From: Syncephalis plumigaleata
Lineage: Eukaryota > Zoopagomycota > Zoopagomycetes > Zoopagales > Piptocephalidaceae
NCBI GenBank assembly: GCA_025201365.1
Contig: JAIXMF010000012.1
Coordinates: 310,001 to 374,000, forward strand
Direction: 5' to 3'
DNA: 64,000 nucleotides
Numbering within the stretch: position 1 is the first letter of the stretch; the number at the start of each line of letters is the position of its first letter. Of the stretch, positions 1 through 11,411 are shown piece by piece. The position numbers and the translations under genes are program-made. The notes under the pieces are model-generated. The model ran no database searches. It saw nothing but the letters and a program-made list of their open reading frames with translations, and was not told the origin of the DNA.

Positions 1-723
1 GCTGGGGTGCACGCGACCATTCGCTTTGTGAAGCATAGTAACAAATGAGGCAGTGGTCACTGGTGCTCCTTCAAGCAACACATCCATCGGCAATGTCTGC
101 ATACGTTTCACAGCTTCCTCGGCGGTCATCGTTTGCACTGTCGTATTGCTTTGATCATTATTGTTGCTATTATTATTGCTATTGTTGTTGCTATTGTTGT
201 CATCAACGTGATTGTACTGGCTGTCAGATGAGGTGTCGTCTGTCCTATTATCATCGATTGGTGATGCTTCGCTTGTTGCATCCAATACGGTAACATTAGG
301 CCGTAATACTCTTGCTCGGCCGAGACACATAATTCTAAATGGATTTCTTTGGATTTGATGCTGCAAGGCAATGTCATTCACTTCGTCCATGGTTATACCA
401 ACTTTCTGCAGTGTCTCCTCATATTCCGGTGGGGTTATCACCGTAATGTGTGCCTCACCACGGGATATCAACGGTCTAGGCACTTGTTGCCTAAGTTGTT
501 CCAAGGTGGATTTCAAATTCGTGAAGTTGAGCTTCTGCTCCAAATAGTTGCTCATTGGCGTCTGACCCATATGAGGCGTGAACGGTACGAGTGAAGAATT
601 GTAAATGAGCGGATCAACAGTTAGCGAGTGTCCATTACTAGGCGACACTGCCGTAACTGTCTCCAATACTAGTGACAATGCCAAACATAGCAGTCCCAAA
701 TGAGTAGGCATTACACGATTCAT
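1..723 (-). CDS. Secreted protein resembling 2H phosphoesterases (partial, 3' end outside window)
   Basis: An open frame runs without a stop from the ATG at 723 to the window edge, giving 241 codons. The N-terminus has a hydrophobic signal-peptide-like stretch (residues about 6-25, LGLLCLALSLVLETVTA). Around residues 95-150 lies GEAHITVITPPEYEE followed by a leucine/isoleucine helix and PFRIMCLGRARVL. That pattern, with an HxT motif (HIT), resembles the first half of the fungal 'Swiss Army Knife' 2H-phosphoesterase-like domain. I know this family only by pattern, so the assignment is tentative. A poly-Asn tract of about 20 residues (AAC/AAT repeats) follows and probably forms a disordered insertion. 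A second HxT motif would be expected beyond the window. It lies downstream of the cullin gene on the same strand. Confidence 0.6.
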   Translation of the reverse strand, partial: MNRVMPTHLGLLCLALSLVLETVTAVSPSNGHSLTVDPLIYNSSLVPFTPHMGQTPMSNYLEQKLNFTNLKSTLEQLRQQVPRPLISRGEAHITVITPPEYEETLQKVGITMDEVNDIALQHQIQRNPFRIMCLGRARVLRPNVTVLDATSEASPIDDNRTDDTSSDSQYNHVDDNNSNNNSNNNSNNNDQSNTTVQTMTAEEAVKRMQTLPMDVLLEGAPVTTASFVTMLHKANGRVHPS

Positions 724-1201
724 AATGTATTCAATAGTAGTTGTATATTTGCTATTACCACTATGGTAAGTTAACCAGATAATAGTGCTGACTAAGAAGC
801 AACAATAGTAAACGAAAGAAGAAAGGGCGAGTGTTCATTTATTGGGGTGTATGTATATGCATGTGTGTGTGTATACGTATGTGTATGTGTATGTGTGCTT
901 AAGGACGCCTTATTTCTCGCCTGTTGCTTTAGACTAATAGGCAATTACAAAATTGTTTACATATGAAATGAAATCTACTACTACTAGTTGTATAAGATGA
1001 CAAAGATCAATAACAATAATAATAGCAGCTATATGTGTATACATACATGAATGTAATAAAGATAGATAGACAATTCTATTGTTATGATAAAAAAAACATT
1101 TAATTGCTAATGGAATTTGTTCATATCACATCTCTTTCATCGTCATCATCATCATCCTCTTCTTCTTTCTCTTCTTCGTATGGCCAATCTATCGAAATAA
1201 A
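724..1201. other. Intergenic, with GT-rich microsatellite
   Basis: This is the space between the cullin stop and the start of the partial secreted-protein gene. It contains an imperfect GT/TATG repeat at about 848-897 and AT-rich sequence that probably includes the cullin 3' UTR. A TCATCG-type triplet repeat lies at about 1136-1160. I see no gene. Confidence 0.6.
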
Positions 1202-4200
1202 CTAGGCCAGATAATTGAGTTGATCCTTAATCTCGGCATGACGTTCCAGGTATTCCTTCTCGATTAGCATGTCGATACATTTCTTGATCAGTGGAATATT
1301 CGGATTAAAGCGTGACTTTAACTGATCAATCACTTCAGTTACTAGACCTGAATGTTTCAATGTTTTACGCGCTTTCATAATACGAACGATAGCCGCCTAT
1401 AACAATCATTAAGCATGTGTGCGTATGTGTGTATGTGTGTATGTAAGTTAACCTTACCTGAACAAGCATCTTTCGATCCTCTTCAATGGTTTTCTGCGTA
1501 TCTACATTCTCCTTTTCTACTTCGGCCTTAATGGGTACATTAAGATTAATGCGCACCTTTTTACTAATCATCGTCCATGTTATTAGTTAGCATGATGGTG
1601 GCTGTCGTGTCATTCCTTCGCTTACCTCTTGAAATCGGTGTTAAGCTCGTAATTGGCATTGTCATCTCCCAGTTCACCATTGGTGACCTTTAATACGCGT
1701 GCCTTTGTCAACACGCCCAATAGACCGATGACAAACTCCTTTGAAAGCTTAGTGCTATCCATGAGTTCACGAGCAGTGTAGCTGGTCTTCTGGTTGTACT
1801 GCAATAGAATACCCATCTGATAGGTGGACACTTGGAAAGTGTAGCCCGCACGACTGCTTTTCAAATAGGTGGTACGTACTTCAGCACGCGAATGCTGGAA
1901 TAACCACGTCCGTTTACGACCTTGATATTTACTGTCGTAAAAGTCTTGGAATCGTTTAAAGATCGACTCGAGCTATATAAAGAAAGTAATACCCATTGAT
2001 ACCATGTTTTTTTAGTTAATCATTATGCATATATATATATATATAAATAATTACCTCAGGTGGAACTGTAAATGAAGTAGCGGGTGGATTAAGCGGCCAG
2101 GCCGATGTACCAAGGATAGATACAGAGAAATCAACTAGTTTACAATAGTTAGTCATCAATCGTAGTAATAATAACAGTAATAATAATAATACTAATGCAT
2201 ACCTGATAATTCACTAGCATCACGCGTTTGTAATAAGCGTTCCTTGAAGGTGTCATTCAAATCTTTACTAAGACTAATATCCGTAAACATACGTTGCAGC
2301 TTAGAGGTAAAGTCGAAACCGCATGCTTCTCGTAGTTTAGCAATCATGCTTGCCTCCGCATCATCAGAGGCAGATGTTTGCGTGATCAAACGACGAGACA
2401 ATGCACGAGAGTAGTATTTCTGGAAGACATCCTTATCCTCGACGTATTTGAATATCGTCATCTATGTCATATAAATGTTTTCCATTAGGTCAACGCCACT
2501 CTAGCAATTATTGCTTATTATTTATACACTTACGACATTAGTCAAGAGCGATTCCAGTTCGGCTTCTTCCGGATTCTTCGCACTCTTCTTCAATAATGCA
2601 TCGCAATACTTGGCCAACAGTTCAGGTGACTTGCCCGTGCCTGTATTGCACACCTTATTTCTATTGACGAACTCGCCACATGCCTTATCCAACGATGCCA
2701 TGAAACCGGCGTCATGAGGGAAGGCTTTCTGTACTAATGAATAGTATTTCTGATGTACGGTCAGCAATGCCGTCACATACACGCCAGGATCCTATTAAGT
2801 GGTTGAATATTAGTAAGTGGTACTACATGAGCATTATTGTAATCTAATTCAAATATTAAAGATTAAAAAATATAGGATCACCTACCAATGATTCTTTATT
2901 ATCCTCGGCGACTCTTTCCAACGTGGATTGACCAATCTTACGAACATGCGCACCGAATTTCTCCCGTAATGGCGTAGTCCACCCTCTGTACGTCTCAATA
3001 GCAAGAATGATCTACCCAAATCTAGTGAAGATAGATGTTAGTTATTACGATCACACATAGATGTGCATTAGCTTTATATAATTCACCTTCTTCACGATCA
3101 GCATCCAAAAGCGGTTGGAATTCTTCACGTAGCTGATTGATATGATTGGTGACCAGAACCTCTTCACATACTTTCATAAGCTATTGCATAAATAATCATA
3201 ATCATAATCGCGATAATCATGATAGCTTATTAGTATTGTTCATATACACTATTATGACAAAAAGTAATTACCGGTGCTTCTGTCTCACGATGCAAATATT
3301 TCTTAACACGCTCTTCTTCCTCCTTCAAACGAGTCTCCGCCTATATGCAGCAACAATGTATTAATACCTTATACGATCATTATATTCCACGTAATAATTA
3401 CTTGTTTCATGTATTCGGTAATGGGATTCTTTGAGATAAAACGATCGCTTTCATTGTGATAGTACTGCTTGGTGGTTTCGATGAACGGTTGCTCAAAGTG
3501 TTGCACGTAAAGTTTCAAGTCTGGCTGCGATGGATCCGACTCCTCTAGACCAAGGGTCACTAAATGACGGAATACAAATGAGCAGTTAGAGGTGTGTATA
3601 CATCATGCTACTAATGATGCTAATATTGTCCTGCTTACCGAATGAATCTTTGACGATATTAATCAGCTTCGTCTCTATTGTTTCTCCATTACGTTCTCGC
3701 TCGATCAAGGCGAGAACCGCGTCCATCACTGCGCGATGAATGTGTACGAACAAATAGTCACGCCACATCACCAGCGACAACTGTATGAATACACGGGTAA
3801 TTGGTCAGCCTTCGTATTGAACTAATTCATAGGGATATACTTGCCGTGTGCACATTGTAGACGGCTCGACGACCTTCATCCATCTCGCGACGCACCCAGT
3901 GCCGATTCAGGTAGCGGAATACGTGGTTCATGCATTCGGAGGCAGTTGTATACCGTTGCCATTGAGCGGTGTAATAGCGCAGGAGTGCTACATCAGAGAG
4001 TGCCTCGGACTGGCGTCGAAGGTCTTGAAGATGAGCCTCGAAATACCCGGTAAGCTTTTTGTAGAGACCGGCACCGACGAGTTGAGCGCCGGAATTGCCT
4101 GCTACACCGGTGAGTCCACCGCCACCGCCACCATTGATACTAGTGGGTGAAGTACAATGATTGTAGATGGTACTAAATGTCGACAGTAATAGCCAGTATA

Positions 4201-4381
4201 TTATTAGCCGTGCCGTGATAGTCTAGCGTGGTATCGTTTAGACTACTTACGTGTAAATCTCCATGTATCGCGGATAGCTAAGACTATCCTGGAGTAGCAT
4301 CATCTGGTCGAGGCCTTTCTCGACGAATTCCCAAGTACTCTCGAGATCCGTTCGTGTAGGTGGACCGCCAAACTGCGACAT
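1202..4381 (-). CDS. CUL1: Cullin-1-type scaffold of an SCF ubiquitin ligase, about 13 exons
   Basis: Cullins bridge a substrate adaptor (Skp1-F-box for CUL1) and the RING protein Rbx1. The N-terminus from the ATG at 4381 has a cullin-1-like first helix pair ([23 protein letters not shown], then YNHCTSPTS). The middle exons carry cullin-repeat and homology-domain motifs such as [24 protein letters not shown] and the [17 protein letters not shown] segment. The last exons hold the neddylation region (IVRIMKARK, lysine acceptor) and end DQLNYLA, the short conserved cullin tail. Introns are 50-100 bp with GTAAGT-like donors; for example the first exon ends at about 4250 and resumes at about 4170. 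A glycine stretch near residue 60 is unusual for the family. In-frame methionines upstream of 4381 lie in non-conserved sequence, so I took MSQFGG as the start. Exon limits are approximate. Confidence 0.9.
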
Positions 4382-4807
4382 ATTGACTATGAGCAAAAGA
4401 AGAGGAGAAAAAAGACAGTAAACTCGGTAATGACAAATAGACAAATTGTACGGACGATAAAGGAAGACGGGCTAGCTCCACGTCGGTAGTAGAAGTAAAA
4501 CAGGAATGCGTACTAGTAAACGAACAATGTGGAGGGGATGCGTCAAACGAAAGGAGTGGAAAGACGCGGCGATGAAGGTCTAGGGTAGAAGAAAGAGTCG
4601 TCCAGGACAACGTCAGCATCAATATGTAGTATTACACAGGGGAGGCGAGTGAGTAGGGGAGACCGCAAAGGTGATTCGTTTAATGGTAGTTTATTAATGT
4701 TCATTGATGATGATGATGCTGAAATTGTACCAATACCGCATTGTACACATGAATGGTGCAAGTTAGCTAGTATAAATATCTATGTATGCATAGGAAGAGC
4801 GAAATGA
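4382..4807. other. Intergenic (cullin promoter side)
   Basis: The region lies between the cullin start and the stop of the next minus-strand gene. It is fairly GC-balanced purine-rich sequence with a short GATGAT repeat at about 4708. I see no conserved coding segment and no clear TATA box. Confidence 0.5.
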
Positions 4808-6006
4808 TCAGAGTAATTCATCCGGTTCAGTGGTACTTGGCAAGGGCGTTGTCTCCTGTCGTCTCCATACCTTACCTCGAGGCAGACGGAACAAATAACT
4901 AGGAAATCTTGTATGATTCTTGTAAGAGGAAGATGCACAACTACTACTGCTACTACTACTACTACTACTGGGTGCTATTAAAGGGATGGAGCGAGATGAT
5001 GGTATACTCGTTACTTGTTGAACTAATGGTGTAGCTTCCTAATTAGTCAATTAGCTAATTAGCGAATAAATAGAGTAGATGCGTATGACTTGTACTTGCC
5101 ATTGATACTGGATCGTCAAGTAGTGTTGCAAGCTTATGAGATGCATGACTCGTATCGGTATGAACTTCATAAGGCTCCGGTGAATTAGAACTATCCGAAT
5201 ATGAATGTCTAGATGATTCCATAACAATTGACATGACATCATCATCATCACTAGCAACATCACTAGCAACATCACTGGCAACATCACTAGCAACATCACT
5301 AGCAACAACATCATCATCATGCTCGCTATGTATATCTGGCGGACTAAACGGTTGCTTATCGTATTGAATGGTACTATTCGGTGTACTAGTGTCTATAGGT
5401 AATGGATTGTCGTCAAAGCTAATAGTGCTACTACTACTGCCACTACAATGATTACTATCAAGTGTCAAGTCAGGAGATGCAGTCACCACTGGACTATACG
5501 TGGTTTCCCGTCGTTTATGATCATTAGAACATTCCGCTACGGTATTTGTCAGCAATGTAACCGGTGGATCATCTATATCTGCTAGCATGTCGATATCTTA
5601 GTATAAACAATTTAATAAATACTCGAAATATTGCGCCTACTTTCATTATCTACTTCATGAACCGTTTCTAGCTCATGAATCCGCTTCAGATTGAATCGTA
5701 TACGTCTCTTTGCACTTCTACGTCGATGGACTACTCGATGCACGTACGATTGATTTATCTGTCCAGTTGTATTGGATCGATCGGTCGTACCAATAATACT
5801 ATGGAATAGTAGCTTTGGGCGTTGCATACTGATCTGATCGTGATAGGTGTGTACTACAACAGGTGTATTTGATGATAGATGGCTTACCAACACTAATAGT
5901 ATGAAGAAGAAAAGAGTGCTACAACAACAACATTGTAATTTGTCTTCTCGTAAATGCTATCAATGAAACGGTGGAAATGACGCGTTTTATTAGGATTTTC
6001 ATTCAT
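4808..6006 (-). CDS. Unknown single-pass membrane protein with Asp/Ser-rich tail and VASD repeats
   Basis: I do not recognise the family. Reading from the ATG at 6006 gives a polar start (MNENPNKTRHFHRF) and then a Cys-rich hydrophobic segment (CCCCSTLFFFILLVL) that looks like a membrane anchor; these lie in different frames, so about one base seems missing near 5935. A 54-bp intron fits just after the anchor. A basic segment follows (HRRRSAKRRIRFNLKRIHEL), then an intron near 5600, then a long Ser/Thr/Asp-rich region with five VASD repeats. A last exon reads EATPLVQQV, poly-Ser, YLFRLPRGKVWRRQE and ends at a TGA at 4808-4810. The arrangement suggests a type II membrane protein with a low-complexity tail. 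The gene starts only 42 bp after the stop of its upstream neighbour on the same strand. Confidence 0.5.
5246..5308 (-). repeat. 12-bp coding minisatellite (VASD x5)
   Basis: Five nearly identical 12-bp units (ATCACTAGCAAC on the plus strand) encode the tetrapeptide VASD in the minus-strand gene. They are flanked by GAT/GAC codons giving poly-Asp. One unit differs by a silent T-to-G change. The near identity suggests recent expansion. Confidence 0.9.
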
Positions 6007-6048
6007 GATTAATGGAATAATATTAGATTAATTACAAAATAACATATT

Positions 6049-6751
6049 CTACTCGTCCTTGTTTTCCAATTCCATTGTAGCCATTTCTTTGATGACAGCT
6101 GCAAAACTGGCTAGATTAGCGTATATTGCACTGGTAATATCATTTGACTCGTTCTCTTCCTCCTCGCCATTCGCATCTTTCGCTATTATGCTTGATGGCG
6201 TATCGGCTACCTCGCTAATAGTGGGCGAATTCAAGTTGTCAACCATGGTTGGACGTGGTGACGGCACATTCGTAATGATGACTGTGGCTCGATCCTCCAC
6301 TTCTATTCGACTACGCCCTCCATGCTTATCGGGGAAGGATGCATTGCCGATAGCTCGAATGAGCAATGGACCTTCCGGCAAATCATTTGGTAGTGTCCAG
6401 TTCGTTTGCTGTTGCCATGGACCACTATCCGCTTGTGGTACGGCTTGACTCCTAGTTGACGACAATATTTCACCAAGTGGCCGTCCAGTCGACACGTCCT
6501 GCAACACCAATCGTACACTTTCTAGCATGGACATTCCTTGAAGACGAACCTTAAACCCCACAGGAATTATCTCGCCCGGCTTGACCACAGTTCCATTAGC
6601 GGGAGCCGTCAATAGAACCATATCTAGTGTTGCTCGCTTATTCAGCTACGACCGTTTAACTAGCGTAATACTACAATGATGCCTTACCCGCTGCAGTTTG
6701 ATTGGCCAGTGCCAATAGTACGACACCGCCTAGACTTTGTTTGAATAGCAT
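6049..6751 (-). CDS. Small secreted Ig-like-fold protein (Kre9/Knh1-like?), two exons
   Basis: Exon 1 (6751-6688) encodes a signal peptide, MLFKQSLGGVVLLALANQTAA. A 64-bp intron with a GTAAGG donor and CTAG acceptor joins it in frame to exon 2 (6623-6049). The mature part starts LTAPANGTVVKPGEIIPVGFKV, which recalls the N-terminal beta-sandwich domain of fungal Kre9/Knh1 or Ser/Thr-rich GPI-anchored cell-wall proteins, where a 'P..G....PG....V.F' pattern opens the first strands. WTLPNDLPEGPLLIRAIG fits a later strand pair. The C-terminus is acidic and ends MELENKDE, with no GPI signal. The precursor is about 212 residues. Secretion is well supported; the family call is tentative. Confidence 0.65.
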
Positions 6752-8138
6752 AGTAATTCGGTTATAACTTAATCATATAATAATAGGTAAAAAGTGTGAA
6801 GTTAACAACTACAACGCAATAATCGAAGAATGCCCCCCGTTCTTATATCGGTCAATTTATCAGCTCGTTTCTTTTTTTTGCGAGGTTAATGTACAATGTC
6901 GTTAACGTAAAAGTAAACAAAAAAGTATCCAGCTCAACTTGACCTGATACTATGTTTTCATCTATTACAATTAGCGCTACGCATTACTGCCACTATGCCA
7001 TGGTAACCAATACCGCCGTTACGCCTCGTGTTTGTGGGCACTTACTTTTATGTTAACGTCATCGTGTGGACGTGCACATCTTTTGCACATCAATAGTTGC
7101 ATTGATAATGTCGTCGATCGAGATGGGTCAAGTCGGTGTAGTCATCATCAGTATTATTACTAATGCTAATATCTAAATTTATAACAATATATATATGGCA
7201 GGCTGGTTAATTTGAAAATCACAGAAATAGATCAGCTTATAATAGAGTAGAGCGCACGCTCTCTCTTTCTCTCTCTTCCTTTTCATTGTTATTGTTGTTG
7301 CTGCCATAATTCAATGACTAGGTTGGAGGTCAGCTTAATTATTTGTACCACGTTTTGTGCATGCATGCGTGTACATCCATACGTGTGCTCCTTTCACACT
7401 TTCTATCCACGCTCTACTAAGAATAAACCAGCATAGCTTAGCGTGTATAGCCACCTGCCCATTGCAGACGTGCAGTTTCGCGTTGTCCTACCATGAGGGC
7501 GGTGCCGAATATGGCTGCAGTCAAGTGTACACGTCACGAATAACTAAGCGATATCTCGAAAGTCAAATCTAGTCGTCGTATCCATACAAATTCACCAGAA
7601 CGTACGGTTATACCCTGTTCATTGACCGTCAACGAATACTGAACGGATAGGAACACACACCCATGTGCGCATATAGATGTGTGCGTGCCCACCTCATTAT
7701 CACCAGATATCACCTCATTTTTCATCACTATTTACCTGTACATATAAATGTGGACGTACGAATAGCCCAAGAGAATAACAAGACTGACGAGTCATCAATT
7801 TGCGTAAGGCTATGAATGCGCACACACCATTGCTATCCATCTTTTTCCCTATTGGATCGGTGAGTTTTCGCAACTTCCATTCTTGTCACGTCGCTCTTCA
7901 GTGACACATCACATAGCCTTGCTGCGATACTCCTTTGGCATCCATTAGGTGGAGCACATGCATTACTATAGAGCATTCCTCGCGTATGCGTGTGTGCCGG
8001 TTTCTGTATGTGGGTGCGAGTGTGAACGAGAGCATGGCTCGCCAGTGTCGTCCGGTTGAGTGGCAATTGGCATGGTACGACGCATGGTTAATTCCCTAAA
8101 CAAAGGTACAAATTCACTCGAGAATGGTAGCGATACAC

Positions 8139-8193
8139 AGACGGACGGACGGACAGACAGACAGGTATACAGACAGGTATACAGATAGACAGG
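8139..8193. repeat. ACGG/ACAG tetranucleotide repeat
   Basis: Perfect ACGG units pass into ACAG units and then into a GGTATACAGACA duplication. It is an ordinary composite microsatellite. Confidence 0.85.
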
Positions 8194-9983
8194 AAAAGAA
8201 AGAGAAGGTCATCGGTATGGACGCACGAATGCTCGTTTGTATTTCAGATATAATCGTCTATATTTGGTGATCCTGTCGCTTCTTATTTCATTTTCCTATT
8301 CATTTATATACATTGTCATTTTCAGCGTTTCCTTGTTTAATATCATTGCAAATCATCTCTTTCCGCTTTCGTCATTGTTCTATATAACTTGCACCCGTGC
8401 TGTTTACAAGGAGTGCATACTAATAATTACACTAATTATACACACTTCTACACGTAGTATAGACGATAAAGAATAGTTGCGAGTAAGTATTATTATCATT
8501 ATTATCATTATTAAGCGGGTTGTTCTTGTTACTATTTGTTGTTATTGTTGCTGTTTGTTATTGTTCTCCTGGGAGGAAGTAGAGAGAAACGATACACATC
8601 CGATTGTACGCCATGTCATCTTCACTAGTTGACGGCAAATCGTTGTACCTCGCGTTCCAGGTTACATCGAGGAGCAACATGAAACTCGTCCTTTTTTTAA
8701 GATGTTAATAGAGCATTCCATACTACGCCGTGCTACATGGATGTGGCTTGTAACGAGTAATTTCATGATTTTGTTTCTTCCCTCTTTTGCAGCATCGTAG
8801 CTAGTTTATTGCCATGCTTCCGACTTGCGCATATTGTACATCTCTTACTTACCCTCCTGAAACTACATGTATATCTCATCAGTATATATACATACATCTA
8901 TGTATATAGCTACACTTGGTCATTAATACCATTTCATTATGTAGCAAATTCTTGTGTGCTTGTTCGGTTGTTTGATTTGAATCATGCCTAATACTTGTGC
9001 ATAACCGTAAAGATCATCTTTCGGTAGCTTGACCTATCGGATGCATCCGGTTTTTCCATAGTTACGCTACTTTTAAGACGCATGTGCTATCGATTTTACC
9101 GAATTCTGAGGGCACGGAACCACAAAAGTGTAGTGCTTCGTTTACTTCGCCAATCTCCTATTCAAGGCCGGTTATCGCAGTATTGTTACCCGTTATTTTT
9201 TAATGATATGTTGGTTACTTTGCCTTTTACGTCGAGTATCTCTATGGACATACCATGTGAAACGAGAATACCCTACAGCATTGGAAAGAAGCATTTTTTT
9301 GTTTAGCGAACGCACTGGCCAATTGAATGGCTCGTGTCTACACGTTTTACCCGTGCATTTCACAAACGTAGCACGCTACGCCACCTGTATTCAATTCAAG
9401 ACATTGGCGTCGCATATTATCGATAAATGATGTTTATTTGCATCGCTTGATGTTGTTGTTAATTTAATTGTTTTCCTCTTATTTCCCTGTCCTGTAAATT
9501 ATGAACATCTTGCGAATTAGACAACTAGAGAAATGAAAGCGATCTACTTGATTTACAACGGCATCAACGCACTCCATGTTTCATGGATAGTTCTCGAGAG
9601 AGAGAGATGCCCTCAAAGTAGGCAATGATGATTTCCCGTAGCATAATAGGAAAAAAACAAAGTGAATGGGGCGAAAATAAAACGTAGAATGGGTCTCGAC
9701 TTTGTGACGCCACGTTGTTGCAGCGCGTTGACCGGCGCCATGAATGTGTGTGTACATCGCACGCTCCATTCTACCTAATATAACTGGTTCGTGTGCGTCT
9801 GCACGCACGCGGCAAATATTGCGTGCACTACCAGCATTCAAATGTAGGCAGTCTCTATTTGGCCAACCATACAGGTTTACCTCTCGTTTGTCCTATCGAG
9901 AGCAAACGAAAGACGGAGCCGGTTTCTGATCAGTCCGCCATATGGCTGGTGATAATGATGATGACAATAATAGTGCTAGTGCT

Positions 9984-10010
9984 AATGAATGAATGAATGA
10001 ATGAATGATG
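9984..10010. repeat. GAAT tetranucleotide repeat
   Basis: About six GAAT units lie in tandem in non-coding sequence, next to GAT-rich and AAT-rich triplet stretches. Confidence 0.85.
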
Positions 10011-11175
10011 CAAATGCAAAACGTTTTACGGCAAAATAGCATACCGCGCATACACATGCTGTTGATTATTAATGACAATAATAATAACGCTGTTGCTGAT
10101 GATGATGATGTTGCCTCTGCTGCTTCTACTACTGCCACTACTATTTCGGCTAGTTAGCGTGGATGACTCTTGCTGTTGAAATGTCGCTAAAGTCAATTAG
10201 AATGGGGCTAGACCATCATTGCGCGCATGGTTATGGCCCGTGTCGTTGCCAGTACGAATATGGCTGCGCCTAGCTGTTTGGCATTCTATTTTTGGGCAAA
10301 ATACCCACTGATCGCCAGCGCTTTTGTAAGATACACTAGCGATTCAATTGATCGTTGCGATTGAATCATATATATTAATATATTCGTTAGCTTTTCTTCC
10401 TATTAAGATAGTCCTACATTGTCGAGATAAGTAAGTTGTAGAGTTGTTGCCGTCGTTGTTATTTTCTGAAAGGTTTTATTGGTTATTGCAAAGGAACCGC
10501 ACGTATTGTTGCTTAATTGTAGCAGAAGAAAAGTATGGTATGCAGAGCTGTATCGTTTGAAGAAGTACCCAGCTCATCCTTTTGACTTCTTTTTCTTTTT
10601 AAAATGTAACAATCGAGCTACACTGACCATTCATCGTATGTGTGTCCATACTCACTGGCGGCTACGCATGCTTGTGCATGCATTGAAAAGGCACTTCACG
10701 GTCTTTTTATCTCTTTGTTGTATCAGATCAGTATGCCACCACTCGAAAAGCTTCACTGTTAACATGACCATTGGTCGGTATTGCCGTGTATATGTATTCA
10801 TGTGCATACCATCGAAGCATCCGGCGTTTTCCATTTTCAATATCGACTAAGAAAAAAAGACATGTACTGCTATTGTGTGCAACTTTGTGCCATGGCACTT
10901 GCTCGTCATTTTTGACATCGTACTGCGCTCGACTTGACCGATAATAAGAGCGAGTACGCTCGCTACACCGTGCACTCGATAACGACACCTATATTGATAC
11001 TCTTTCCCTTGATGTTTGTAAGCCACTTATCAATCCATCGCTTAGGCCTTCTTTAGTCTTTTTAATTTCACATTGACGAGGATTCCTAACTTCGCGCATG
11101 CAATTAACGCATGTTCCCGGAATACAAACTAACACGCGTGTGTTCTGCAGTATTTGCGTTTTCCCGACAATATCC

Positions 11176-11176
<1 letters not shown>

Positions 11177-11209
<33 letters not shown>

Positions 11210-11210
11210 T
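11177..11210. repeat. TCTG tetranucleotide repeat
   Basis: About seven TCTG units run into a short TC run in the gene-free region. Confidence 0.85.
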
Positions 11211-11383
11211 TTGCTACGTGTATCTCTTGAAGCCGCACGTGTTTGCTTAAAGGCAATACATTGCCAGTAACCTTTTTACTTTTCATACCTCTTCTCCTTC
11301 TTTAACTTTCCCTTCAACCTAACCATCGCTACTACCACTACCACCATCGCTGTCACTGTTATCGTCTTTGTCGTATTTCTTCT

Positions 11384-11411
11384 TCTACTACTACTACTAC
11401 TACTACTACTT
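11384..11411. repeat. TAC trinucleotide repeat
   Basis: About nine TAC/ACT units in non-coding sequence, flanked by pyrimidine-rich CTTCTT stretches. Confidence 0.85.

Noticed and set aside
5051-5320. Minus-strand Met/Leu/Val-rich open frame resembling a membrane protein
   Set aside because: It is the alternative frame of the VASD minisatellite in the membrane-protein gene, so the hydrophobic repeats are a by-product.
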